The notes under the pieces: generated by a model | Database searches by the model: none | What the model was told of the DNA's origin: nothing | The model's input: the letters and a program-made list of their open reading frames with translations, nothing else | Position numbers and translations under genes: made by a program | Source of the DNA: Rhizobium phaseoli | GTDB taxonomy: Bacteria > Pseudomonadota > Alphaproteobacteria > Rhizobiales > Rhizobiaceae | Assembly: GCF_003985125.1 (NCBI RefSeq) | Contig: NZ_ML133589.1 | Coordinates: forward strand, 1-64,000 | Reading direction: 5' to 3' | Length of the DNA: 64,000 bases | Part shown: piece after piece, positions 6,673 to 14,448 of the stretch | How the letters are laid out: the number at the start of each line of letters is the position of its first letter | Position numbering within the stretch: the stretch's first letter is position 1

Positions 6673-8298
6673 TCAGCCTGGCTTGGCGTCGATCATGGCG
6701 ATCAGCGTGCGCAGCCGGTCGGCCTCGTAGGGCGGTTTATCGGGGCGAAGGCGGGCGATGCGGGGGAAGCGCATGGCGACCCCGGATTTGTGCCGTGTCG
6801 AGCGGTTGATGCCCTCGAAGGCGACCTCGACGACGAAGCCGAAATCCCTGTCGGCGCGCACGGCCCGAACCGGGCCGAACCGCTCTGTCGTATTGTTGCG
6901 CACGAACTTGTCTAGCAGCTCGAGCTCGGCATCGGTGAAACCGAAATAGGCCTTGCCAACAGGCACCAGCTGTTCGCCGTCCTCGTCGTCGGCCCAGACG
7001 CCGAAGGTGAAATCGGAATAATAACTGGAGCGTTTGCCGTGGCCGCGCTGGGCATACATCAGCACGGCATCGACGTTGTAGGGATTGCGCTTCCACTTGA
7101 ACCAGGGCCCCTTCATGCGGCCGGCCTGGTAGATGCTGTCGCGGCGCTTGATCATCACCCCCTCGATGACCGGATCGGGCGGGGCGGCGCGCAAAGCATC
7201 GAGCTCCTCCCAGGATGAGAACGGCACGAGCGGCGACAGATCGAAGCGATCGTGGGGGGCGCGGTCGATGATTTCGGAAAGATGCTCGCGGCGATCGACA
7301 TAGGTGCGGCCGCGCACATCCTCCTCATCGTCGAAGAGCAGGTCATAGGCGCGGATGAAGGCGGGGTAATCGTCGAGCATCTTTGCGGTCACCGTCTTGC
7401 GGTTCAGGCGCTGCTGCAGATCGGAGAAGGTGCGGGTCGGGCTGTTGGAGCGGGCGGTGCCGCCGACCAGCAGCTCGCCATCGACGACGCCTGAAAAATT
7501 GATGGCGTCGAGAATATCGGGAAAGGCGCCGGAGATATCGTCGCCGGAGCGGGAATAGATCTTGCGCCGGTCGCCGGAGCGGGAAAGCTGGACGCGGATG
7601 CCGTCCCATTTCCACTCGGCGGCGTAGTCGCCCGGGTCGAGACCGGTAAGATCCCCCTCCTCCACCGCATTGGCGAGCATGACGGAATGAAAGATCGCCG
7701 GCGTCGCCAGCGCCGGCTTGTCGCCGCCGCCCGTCAGCCACTGGAACAATGTCTCATACGGCGGCTGCAGGCCGTGCCAGAGCGTTTCGATCTCGGTGAC
7801 GTCCTTGCCGCCGAGATCGGCGAGCGCCTGCTTGGCAAGGCGGGCGGAGACGCCGATGCGCATGGCCCCGGTCGCCAGCTTGATGAAGGCGAAGCGGCCG
7901 GAGGAATCCAGCCGGTCGAGCAGGTCGCGGACATAGCCGCGCACTTCGGTGCGGCCGAGCCCGTTCATGCGGCTGACGACCTCGCCGAGGCGCGGCTGGG
8001 CAAGGGCGGAACGGTCTATATCCCGCTCATTGTCCCAGACGAGCGAGATGGTTTCGGCGAGATCGCCGACATAATCGTAGGAATAGCGGAACAGTACCTC
8101 GTCCATGCGCTCGAGCACCAGCTCGCGCAGCATGGCCGGCTTGACATTGCGCACCTCCAGCGTGCCGGCGATGGCGGCAAGGCCGTAACCGCGGTCGGGA
8201 TCTGGCGTGTCGCGGAAATAGTCGGTCAGCAGCTTGAGCTTGCCGTTGCGGCTGGGGGTCAGCACGAGGCGGTCGAGGAGGTCGGCGAAGGCTTTCAT
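6673..8298 (-). CDS. ATP-dependent DNA ligase, exonuclease-associated type
   Basis: A 541-residue ATP-dependent ligase that seals nicks via a lysine-AMP intermediate. An N-terminal helical DNA-binding domain (1-200) is followed by the adenylation domain with motif I E-W-K230-W-D-G-I-R, then GELLVGG (motif III-like), VEGVMIKR (motif IV) and FKWKR (motif V), and a C-terminal OB domain. Residues look intact. It belongs with bacterial ligases encoded beside a metallo-beta-lactamase exonuclease, a helicase and a metallophosphoesterase. Here only the exonuclease is adjacent (8497-9507, same strand, upstream), separated by a 198-base palindromic spacer. It is likely to be an accessory repair ligase, separate from NAD-dependent LigA. 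Confidence 0.93.
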   Translation of the reverse strand: MKAFADLLDRLVLTPSRNGKLKLLTDYFRDTPDPDRGYGLAAIAGTLEVRNVKPAMLRELVLERMDEVLFRYSYDYVGDLAETISLVWDNERDIDRSALAQPRLGEVVSRMNGLGRTEVRGYVRDLLDRLDSSGRFAFIKLATGAMRIGVSARLAKQALADLGGKDVTEIETLWHGLQPPYETLFQWLTGGGDKPALATPAIFHSVMLANAVEEGDLTGLDPGDYAAEWKWDGIRVQLSRSGDRRKIYSRSGDDISGAFPDILDAINFSGVVDGELLVGGTARSNSPTRTFSDLQQRLNRKTVTAKMLDDYPAFIRAYDLLFDDEEDVRGRTYVDRREHLSEIIDRAPHDRFDLSPLVPFSSWEELDALRAAPPDPVIEGVMIKRRDSIYQAGRMKGPWFKWKRNPYNVDAVLMYAQRGHGKRSSYYSDFTFGVWADDEDGEQLVPVGKAYFGFTDAELELLDKFVRNNTTERFGPVRAVRADRDFGFVVEVAFEGINRSTRHKSGVAMRFPRIARLRPDKPPYEADRLRTLIAMIDAKPG

Positions 8299-8320
8299 GA
8301 GGGCCTCCGATTCTGGGAAG

Positions 8321-8479
8321 AAAACCCCTCCCCAACCCCTCCCCACCGGTGGGAGGGGCTAATGCGCCGCATTGCCCTGCCCTCTTTCGACCTCAGCATT
8401 CGCTGCAAAGATTTTGCGGTGGGACGGTGCGACGCGTTAAGCCCCTCCCCCTTGTGGGGAGGGGTTGGGGAGGGGTTTT
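8321..8479. repeat. Intergenic repeat bounded by perfect 26-base inverted arms
   Basis: Bases 8321-8346 are the exact reverse complement of 8454-8479; both are built from CCCCTCCCC / GGGGAGGGG blocks. Each arm also has a local partner, making small hairpins (CCCCTCCCAC-type at 8335-8358 and CCCCTCCCCC...GGGGAGGGG at 8442-8465). The 107 bases between the arms show no gene. It separates the exonuclease from the ligase and would be transcribed if the two form an operon. Confidence 0.85.
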
Positions 8480-8496
8480 TCAGCACATAGCTCATC

Positions 8497-9507
8497 TCAA
8501 TCCGCCTCATCCTCATAACCCACCAGATGCAGCGGTTTGGCCTTGATGCCCTGCAATTGGCACCAGCGCACCAGCGCCTCTTCGCGGCCGTGGGTCACCC
8601 AGACCTCGGCCGGGTGCAGCTCCCGGATCGTTTCGGTCAGTTCCGGCCAGTCGCAATGATCGGAGATGACGAGCGGCAGTTCGACACCGAGCTGTTTGGC
8701 GCGCTGGCGCACCATCATCCAGCCGGAGGCGAATGCCGGCAGCGGCTCGTTGAAGCGGCGCGCCCAGCGGTCGGCGAAGGCCGAAGACGGGCCGATGACG
8801 ACCGCGCCCTTGAAGGCGGATCTGTCGCGGCTTTCGATGGTCGCCGGCAGCAACTCGCCGAGATCGATGCCCTGGCCGATATAATAGTCGCAGAGTTTTT
8901 CCATGGCGCCGTGGATATAGATTGGTTCGGCATAACCGGCATCGCGCAACAGCCGGATGACCCGCTGCGCCTTGCCCAGCGCATAGGCGCCGACGAGATG
9001 GGTTCGCTCGGGAAATTGGCGGAGCGAGGCCAGCAGCTTGCCGGTCTCGTCGATCGGATCTGGATGATGGAAGACCGGCAGGCCGAAGGTCGCCTCGGTG
9101 ATGAAGACATCGCAGGCGATCAGCTCATAGGGCGCGCAGGTCGGGTCGGGGCGGCGCTTGTAATCACCGGAGACGACAATGCGGGTGCCGTTCTTCTCGA
9201 TGGCGATCTGGGCGGAGCCGAGCACATGGCCGGCGGGATGAAAGCCCACCTTGACGCCGTTGATCAGCAGCTCCTCGCCGAAACCGGCACTCTGCTCGCC
9301 GGCACAAAAGCCCTCGCCATAGCGCAGCCGCATGATGTCGAGCGTCTGGCGGGTGGCGAGCACGTTCACGTGACCGGGTCGGGCGTGATCGGAATGGCCG
9401 TGGGTGACGAGCGCCCGCTCCACCGGCCGCACCGGATCGACGTAGAATCCGCCTTCCGGGCAATAGAGCCCTTCCGGGGCGGGATAAAGCAACGGGTCAG
9501 CTCTCAT
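8497..9507 (-). CDS. DNA ligase-associated exonuclease, metallo-beta-lactamase fold
   Basis: A 336-residue protein with the metal-binding signature T-H36-G-H38-S-D40-H41 and later conserved histidine (HPAGHVLGSAQI) and aspartate (VVSGDYK) segments. It is of the SNM1/CPSF-like MBL type found beside ATP-dependent ligases and annotated as ligase-associated exonuclease. The expected activity is processing of DNA ends before ligation. The ATG at 9507 begins MRADPLLYP; the longer reading has no homology. The ligase gene lies downstream on the same strand, supporting a joint repair role. Confidence 0.9.
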   Translation of the reverse strand: MRADPLLYPAPEGLYCPEGGFYVDPVRPVERALVTHGHSDHARPGHVNVLATRQTLDIMRLRYGEGFCAGEQSAGFGEELLINGVKVGFHPAGHVLGSAQIAIEKNGTRIVVSGDYKRRPDPTCAPYELIACDVFITEATFGLPVFHHPDPIDETGKLLASLRQFPERTHLVGAYALGKAQRVIRLLRDAGYAEPIYIHGAMEKLCDYYIGQGIDLGELLPATIESRDRSAFKGAVVIGPSSAFADRWARRFNEPLPAFASGWMMVRQRAKQLGVELPLVISDHCDWPELTETIRELHPAEVWVTHGREEALVRWCQLQGIKAKPLHLVGYEDEAD

Positions 9508-9553
9508 GCAGCAAGAGATAGCGGCAAATGAGCGCGAGGCCAGAGGGAGCGCT

Positions 9554-10360
9554 TCAAGACGGGAGCCCGTCGAGGAAGGACAGCACTGCGGCGTTGAACT
9601 CGGCCGGCCGCTGCAGCGGCGCAAAATGGCTGACGCCCTTGAGAGTGATCATCTGAGCGTCCGGAATGCTGCGGGCGAGATATTCGGCATGCTCGGGCTT
9701 GATGAACTCGTCGTGTTCGCCGAGCACGATCGCAACCGGCACGCGGATGCGGCCGAGGTCTTCGGCCCGATAATTCGGCTCCGTGCGCATCATCAGGCTG
9801 ACCGCTTCGACGAAGCCATTGAAATCGTCCGGCGTGGCCGACAAGGCCGCATAATCCTTGGCGTGGCGGCTGAAGCAACGGTCGATGACCGGGGTCGCAA
9901 CGAATTCCAGGGTGCCGCTCGGATCCATGTTGCAGGCAAAAAAGAAGACGCCCGCGACACGTGACGGCGCCGTCGCGGCGAGGATCAGCGCGATGCAGGC
10001 GCCATCGCTCCAGCCGACAAAGGCCGCTTTCTCCAGAGAGAGTTCGTCCATGACCGCAAGCACGTCTGATGCCATCAGCTCATAACTATAGGGACGGGCA
10101 TCGCGCGTGCTGCGGCCATGGCCGCGGCTATCAATCAGCACGACGCGGCGGCCGCTTTGGAGCAGCGCCGGGACCTGGTAGCCCCAGTTGCCGCTGTGGC
10201 CGAGGCCGCCATGCAGCAGGATGACGGCAGGGCCGGCGCCGTAGCTCGCATACCAGATGCGGGCGCCGGCGCGTCCGACATGACCTTCGATAGAAGCCGG
10301 CGGCAAGGGTTCGGCGCCATGGGCTTCGAAACGGATGAGTTCGTCGTCCTGTTGTTCCAT
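9554..10360 (-). CDS. Alpha/beta hydrolase, enol-lactonase/esterase-like
   Basis: A 268-residue cytoplasmic hydrolase with HGGLGHSGNW (oxyanion), nucleophile elbow GWSDGA, acid in LGEHDEF and histidine in GVSHFAP, giving a complete Ser-Asp-His triad. Overall layout resembles 3-oxoadipate enol-lactonases and related esterases. No aromatic catabolism genes are nearby, so the substrate is open. The ATG at 10360 follows AGGAGAGGACTGG. It lies 46 bases upstream of the exonuclease on the same strand and may be co-transcribed. Confidence 0.85.
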   Translation of the reverse strand: MEQQDDELIRFEAHGAEPLPPASIEGHVGRAGARIWYASYGAGPAVILLHGGLGHSGNWGYQVPALLQSGRRVVLIDSRGHGRSTRDARPYSYELMASDVLAVMDELSLEKAAFVGWSDGACIALILAATAPSRVAGVFFFACNMDPSGTLEFVATPVIDRCFSRHAKDYAALSATPDDFNGFVEAVSLMMRTEPNYRAEDLGRIRVPVAIVLGEHDEFIKPEHAEYLARSIPDAQMITLKGVSHFAPLQRPAEFNAAVLSFLDGLPS

Positions 10361-10474
10361 TGATGCCAGTCCTCTCCTGAGATAAACGCGCTTAGAAAAG
10401 CCGGAAAACGGCCCAAGAACAACCAGAATCGCTTTCTAGCTGTTGCCTTCTTCGATGCAATCAGGGGGAGCAAT

Positions 10475-11446
10475 ATGGGCAGGAAGCTTTTCTATAGCGC
10501 GGCGGCGGTCGCGTTCGCCGCGGCCGCCATCTATCTCAACAATAGCAGCCTGCTTGCCGCGCATCGGCCGGGAAAGCCGGTGCTGCTCGCCCATCGCGGT
10601 ATCGCCCAGCGGTTCGACGAGACCGATCTGAAGAACGATACCTGCACGGCAAGCCGCATACTGCCGCCGAAACACGATTATCTCGAGAACACGATCCGCT
10701 CGATGCAGGCAGGGTTTGCCGCCGGCGCCGATATCATCGAGATCGACGTGCATCCGACGACGGACGGGCAATTCGCCGTCTTCCACGACTGGACACTCGA
10801 CTGCCGCACCAACGGCCACGGCGTTACCCGCGAACATTCGATGGCTGAGATGCGGAAGCTCGACATCGGCTACGGCTATACGGCCGATGACGGCAAGAGC
10901 TTTCCCTTCCGCGGCCGCGGCATCGGCCTGATGCCGACGCTGGCGCAGGTGCTGTCGACCTTTCCGGATCGGCGCTTCCTCATCAATATCAAGAGCCGTG
11001 ATCCATCCGAGGGGGAAAAGCTTGCCGCCGTGCTCAACGGGCTTTCGGCGGCACGACGGGCCGAGATCATCGTCTATGGCGGCGATGCGCCGATCGACGT
11101 CCTTCGCCGGCTGGTGCCCGATATCAAAACGGCCTCGCGCCAGAGTCTCAAGGGCTGCCTGTTCGGCTATATCGGCTATGGCTGGACCGGCCTCATGCCG
11201 GATGCCTGCAAGCAGCGGATGATGCTGGTGCCGATCAATATCGCGCCCTGGCTCTGGGGCTGGCCTGACCGTTTTCTCAACCGGATGCAGGATGCCGGCA
11301 CCGAAATTTTCGTGCTTGGCCCTTATCGAGGCGGTGAATTTTCCACCGGTATCGACGACCCCGCGCAGTTGGCGCGGCTGCCACCAAACTATGCGGCAGG
11401 CATTTGGACGAATGAGATCGAGACGATCGGACGGCTCCTGGAATAA
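10475..11446 (+). CDS. Glycerophosphodiester phosphodiesterase-family protein
   Basis: A 323-residue protein with a single N-terminal hydrophobic segment (residues 6-22), then the GDPD TIM-barrel: HRG motif in LLAHRGIAQR, YLENTIRSM, EIDVHPTTDGQFAVFHDW (metal ligands E, D and catalytic H). The family hydrolyses glycerophosphodiesters to glycerol-3-phosphate and an alcohol. The membrane anchor suggests periplasmic location. The ATG at 10475 follows GGGGGAG. Neighbours give no pathway hint; the gene is convergent with the chemoreceptor. Confidence 0.87.
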   Translation: MGRKLFYSAAAVAFAAAAIYLNNSSLLAAHRPGKPVLLAHRGIAQRFDETDLKNDTCTASRILPPKHDYLENTIRSMQAGFAAGADIIEIDVHPTTDGQFAVFHDWTLDCRTNGHGVTREHSMAEMRKLDIGYGYTADDGKSFPFRGRGIGLMPTLAQVLSTFPDRRFLINIKSRDPSEGEKLAAVLNGLSAARRAEIIVYGGDAPIDVLRRLVPDIKTASRQSLKGCLFGYIGYGWTGLMPDACKQRMMLVPINIAPWLWGWPDRFLNRMQDAGTEIFVLGPYRGGEFSTGIDDPAQLARLPPNYAAGIWTNEIETIGRLLE

Positions 11447-11464
11447 GGCGGAGCGCCGCCCGCC

Positions 11465-13255
11465 TCAGAACTCCTCCCAGTCGCCGCCGGCGACTGCCGC
11501 GTTGCCATGGAAGGCTGCGCCGACCTTTGCAGCCATTGCCCGCGGCGCTGATGCGACGGGCCTGGAAGCGGCAGTTGCCATGGTGGGGCGCTGCTGGCGT
11601 GAGGCTGGGCCGCCGATATTGAACTGGCCCAGCAGTTGGAAAAGCGCGTCGGCTTCCTTGGCGAGGCTATGTGCGGCAGCCGTCGATTCCTCGACCATAG
11701 CGGCGTTCTGCTGCGTGCCCTGGTCCATGGTGTTTACCGCGGTGTTGATTTCCTTCAACCCCGTCGCTTGCTCCCTTGAACTCTCGACGATCGCAAGAAC
11801 ATTGCTGTTGACCTGCTGAACCTGGGCGACGATCTCTTCGAGAGCCTTGCCGGTTTCGCCGACCAGCGTCACCCCGCTCTTCACATGCTCGTTGGAGGCC
11901 CCGATCAATTCCTTGATCTCCTTTGCCGCCTTGGCCGATCTTTGAGCAAGCTCGCGAACCTCTTGCGCGACCACCGCAAAACCCTTGCCGGCATCGCCCG
12001 CGCGCGCCGCCTCGACGCCGGCGTTAAGCGCCAGGAGATTGGTCTGGAAGGCGATTTCGTCGATGACGCCGATGATGTTGCCGATCTCTGCGGACGATGT
12101 TTCGATCTTGCCCATCGCATCGACGGCGCTGCGGACTACCGCGCCGGAACGCTCGGCGTTCTCGCGCGTCCTTCGAACCAGCTGGCCGGCTTCCTGGGCG
12201 CGGTTGCTCGAATCGGAGACCGTTGTGGTGATCTCTTCAAGGGCGGCTGCGGTTTCCTCGACGGAGGCCGCCTGCTGTTCCGTGCGCTTCGACAGATCAT
12301 CCGAGGCGGAACGAACCTGCTGGGCGCCTGCAGCGATGCCGGTTGCGTTTTCGGCCACGGCCTGCATCGCTGCGCGCAGCTTGCCGACGGCGGCGTTGAA
12401 GTCGGTCCGAATTTTTTCCAGCGTCGGAATGAACGGGGTTGCGACTTCCTGGGTCAGGTCGCCGGCGGACAGCGCCATCAGGCAAGCCGCCAACTGATCG
12501 ACGTTGTTGACGCGGGCGGTCACGTCGGTCGCGAACTTGACGACCTTGAACACCCTGCCGTTCATGTCGAAGATCGGATTGTAGGAAGCCTGGATGTAAA
12601 CCTTTTTGCCGCCCTTGCCGATGCGCAGGAACTCGTCGGCCACGAATTCGCCGGCTGACAGCCGCGCCCAGAACCGCCGGTAATCGTCACTGTTGGCGTA
12701 AGCGCTGTCACAAAACATCGAATGGTGACGGCCCTGGATCTCGCCAAGCTGATAGCCGAGCGCGGACAGGAAATTCTCGTTCGCCGTCAAGATCTCGCCC
12801 TTCGGCGTGAATTCGATGACCGCCTGAGCGCGCGACAGCGCGCTGATCTTGCCGGCATCCTCGGCGCTTTGCAGCTTCTGCCTGGTGATATCGGTCGCGA
12901 ATTTCACCACCTTGTAGGGTTTGCCGCCACTGAGGACCGGGTTATAGGAGGCTTCGATCCAGATTTCCTTGCCGCCCTTGCCGATACGCTTGTATTGGCG
13001 CTGGTCGAACTCGCCTCGGCCGAGCTTCGCCCAGAATTCGCGATAGTCGGCCGACGAGGCTTCCGCGGGTTCGACGAACATCCGGTGATGCTGGCCGACA
13101 ATCTCGGACAATTGGTACCCGAGCGCAGCGCAGAAATTGGCATTGGCGGTCAGAATCCTGCCGGTGAGGTCGAATTCGATGATGGCCTGCGATCTGCTCA
13201 TCGCCGCCAGGACGGCCTTGGCATCCGAACCGAAGCCGAATCCTATTGTCTTCAT
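11465..13255 (-). CDS. Soluble methyl-accepting chemotaxis protein with two PAS domains
   Basis: A 596-residue chemoreceptor with no transmembrane segment. Two tandem PAS domains (about 18-125 and 140-245) are recent duplicates, sharing ILTAN.NF..ALGYQL.EI and RIGKGGK....SYNP. A HAMP-like linker (250-305) leads to the signalling domain, whose hairpin tip contains EIAFQTNLLALNAGVEAARA. The C terminus ends G-D-W-E-E-F, a pentapeptide of the W-E-x-F type that tethers CheR/CheB. PAS-only sensing suggests cytoplasmic redox or energy sensing (aerotaxis-like). The ATG at 13255 follows GGGGAAGAGC. Confidence 0.93.
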   Translation of the reverse strand: MKTIGFGFGSDAKAVLAAMSRSQAIIEFDLTGRILTANANFCAALGYQLSEIVGQHHRMFVEPAEASSADYREFWAKLGRGEFDQRQYKRIGKGGKEIWIEASYNPVLSGGKPYKVVKFATDITRQKLQSAEDAGKISALSRAQAVIEFTPKGEILTANENFLSALGYQLGEIQGRHHSMFCDSAYANSDDYRRFWARLSAGEFVADEFLRIGKGGKKVYIQASYNPIFDMNGRVFKVVKFATDVTARVNNVDQLAACLMALSAGDLTQEVATPFIPTLEKIRTDFNAAVGKLRAAMQAVAENATGIAAGAQQVRSASDDLSKRTEQQAASVEETAAALEEITTTVSDSSNRAQEAGQLVRRTRENAERSGAVVRSAVDAMGKIETSSAEIGNIIGVIDEIAFQTNLLALNAGVEAARAGDAGKGFAVVAQEVRELAQRSAKAAKEIKELIGASNEHVKSGVTLVGETGKALEEIVAQVQQVNSNVLAIVESSREQATGLKEINTAVNTMDQGTQQNAAMVEESTAAAHSLAKEADALFQLLGQFNIGGPASRQQRPTMATAASRPVASAPRAMAAKVGAAFHGNAAVAGGDWEEF

Positions 13256-13714
13256 GCTCTTCCCCTAGCTCACATCGAGCGAATGACTGCCGCCACCCAT
13301 CACGGATTTGCGCTGGACGGGCACCCCTGAAATAAAATCCGATAAATTCTTTAAGCTTCCTTTGACCGAGCCATTGCGAAATCCGATGGCCGACGTTCGA
13401 GCCGAATCGACAAATAAGAAAACAGAATCATTGGCTTGAAACACGATTTCCGCGTCGGAAGCCGATTTTCCGGGAAGTTGGCGAACGCGAGGTTACTGAG
13501 TTTTTGGCCTCGGCCGCTCCGAACAGTTCTAAGATCCGTAAACTCTTTGTTAAGCAACGGCCGTCCGTCTGTTGCCGGCAGCTAAGGGCCTTTCCGTTTA
13601 TTCTCGGCAGATGCATATTCCACCGTGCTTGGAGCATGCAGAATCAACTTCCGATACGAGCGGATAAGTGGACACCTCAGCCGCCAGGCGCCGCGAAAGC
13701 GATCGGAGAAAGAC
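13256..13714. other. Gene-free divergent promoter region between the chemoreceptor and luxR genes
   Basis: About 460 bases, more AT-rich than the flanks, with no coding region I can support on either strand. It must hold the start sites of both divergent genes. I looked for a lux-box-like 18-20 base palindrome and found none convincing. Confidence 0.5.
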
Positions 13715-14437
13715 ATGCCGCTCGAGGCCGAGTTCAGCCGAATTGAAGAAGTCGCTGCAGGCTTCAACACGCATTACGAAGTCTTCAAATATATGAAGCG
13801 TCTTACCCAGGACCTGGGCATGACGGCTTTCCTGATCATGACGCTCCCTACGGTCGACGTCGTCGAAATAGGCGCGACAAAGATCATCACCAACTGGCCG
13901 GCGGAGATGGTCGATTATTACGACGCCCATAACCTGTTGGTCGACAGTCCTGTCATCCGGCGGATGCTGAGGTCGACCAGCCCCTTCAACTATGATGTCG
14001 AGGCGATCAATACCAATCGCGGAGAAGCCAAGAAGTCCACCGTCATAGAGTTGTTCAGGCGGTACGGCATGGAAAAGGGCGCCTATTTTCCCGTGCATGA
14101 TGCCGCGGCTGGACGCGGTGCCCTATCGATTTCGGGACCCCGGAATTTCAGCATGGTCGAAATGGCGAAGATCCTGTTTATCGCCACATTGATTTATGAT
14201 CGGCTCTCACAGCTGACACTGAACGAAAAACACAAGCCGATTGCCTTCACGTCGAGCGAGCTGGACTGCCTGAGGCTGACGGCTGGGGGCAGGAAGAGCA
14301 GCGAAATCGCCAAACTTCTCGATCTGTCGGAAAACGCTGTCAACAATCATATCGGCAGCGTGATCAAGAAGCTCGGATGCACGACGAGAACACAGGCAGT
14401 CGTCAGCGCTCTGCGCCTCAATATCATTCGGGTTTAG
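13715..14437 (+). CDS. LuxR-family transcription regulator, solo
   Basis: A 240-residue quorum-sensing-type regulator: autoinducer-binding-like domain (20-165) and C-terminal LuxR helix-turn-helix (about 175-235; SSEIAKLLDLSENAVNNH). Relative to TraR, the ligand-pocket pattern N-x-P-x-x-W-x-x-x-Y is here N60-W-P-A-E-M65-V-D-Y-Y69, so the usual Trp57 is Met while Tyr61 and Asp70 (D77) equivalents remain. No luxI synthase is in the window. The ATG at 13715 follows GGAGAAAGAC; an upstream in-frame start at 13625 is less likely. The ligand could be a non-AHL signal; that is inference. Confidence 0.88.
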   Translation: MPLEAEFSRIEEVAAGFNTHYEVFKYMKRLTQDLGMTAFLIMTLPTVDVVEIGATKIITNWPAEMVDYYDAHNLLVDSPVIRRMLRSTSPFNYDVEAINTNRGEAKKSTVIELFRRYGMEKGAYFPVHDAAAGRGALSISGPRNFSMVEMAKILFIATLIYDRLSQLTLNEKHKPIAFTSSELDCLRLTAGGRKSSEIAKLLDLSENAVNNHIGSVIKKLGCTTRTQAVVSALRLNIIRV

Positions 14438-14448
14438 GCCTTTCCTGG

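Noticed and set aside
8295..8516. Short reading frames within the C-rich repeat
   Set aside because: They arise from repeat sequence, lack ribosome sites and appear again in the other mosaic repeats.
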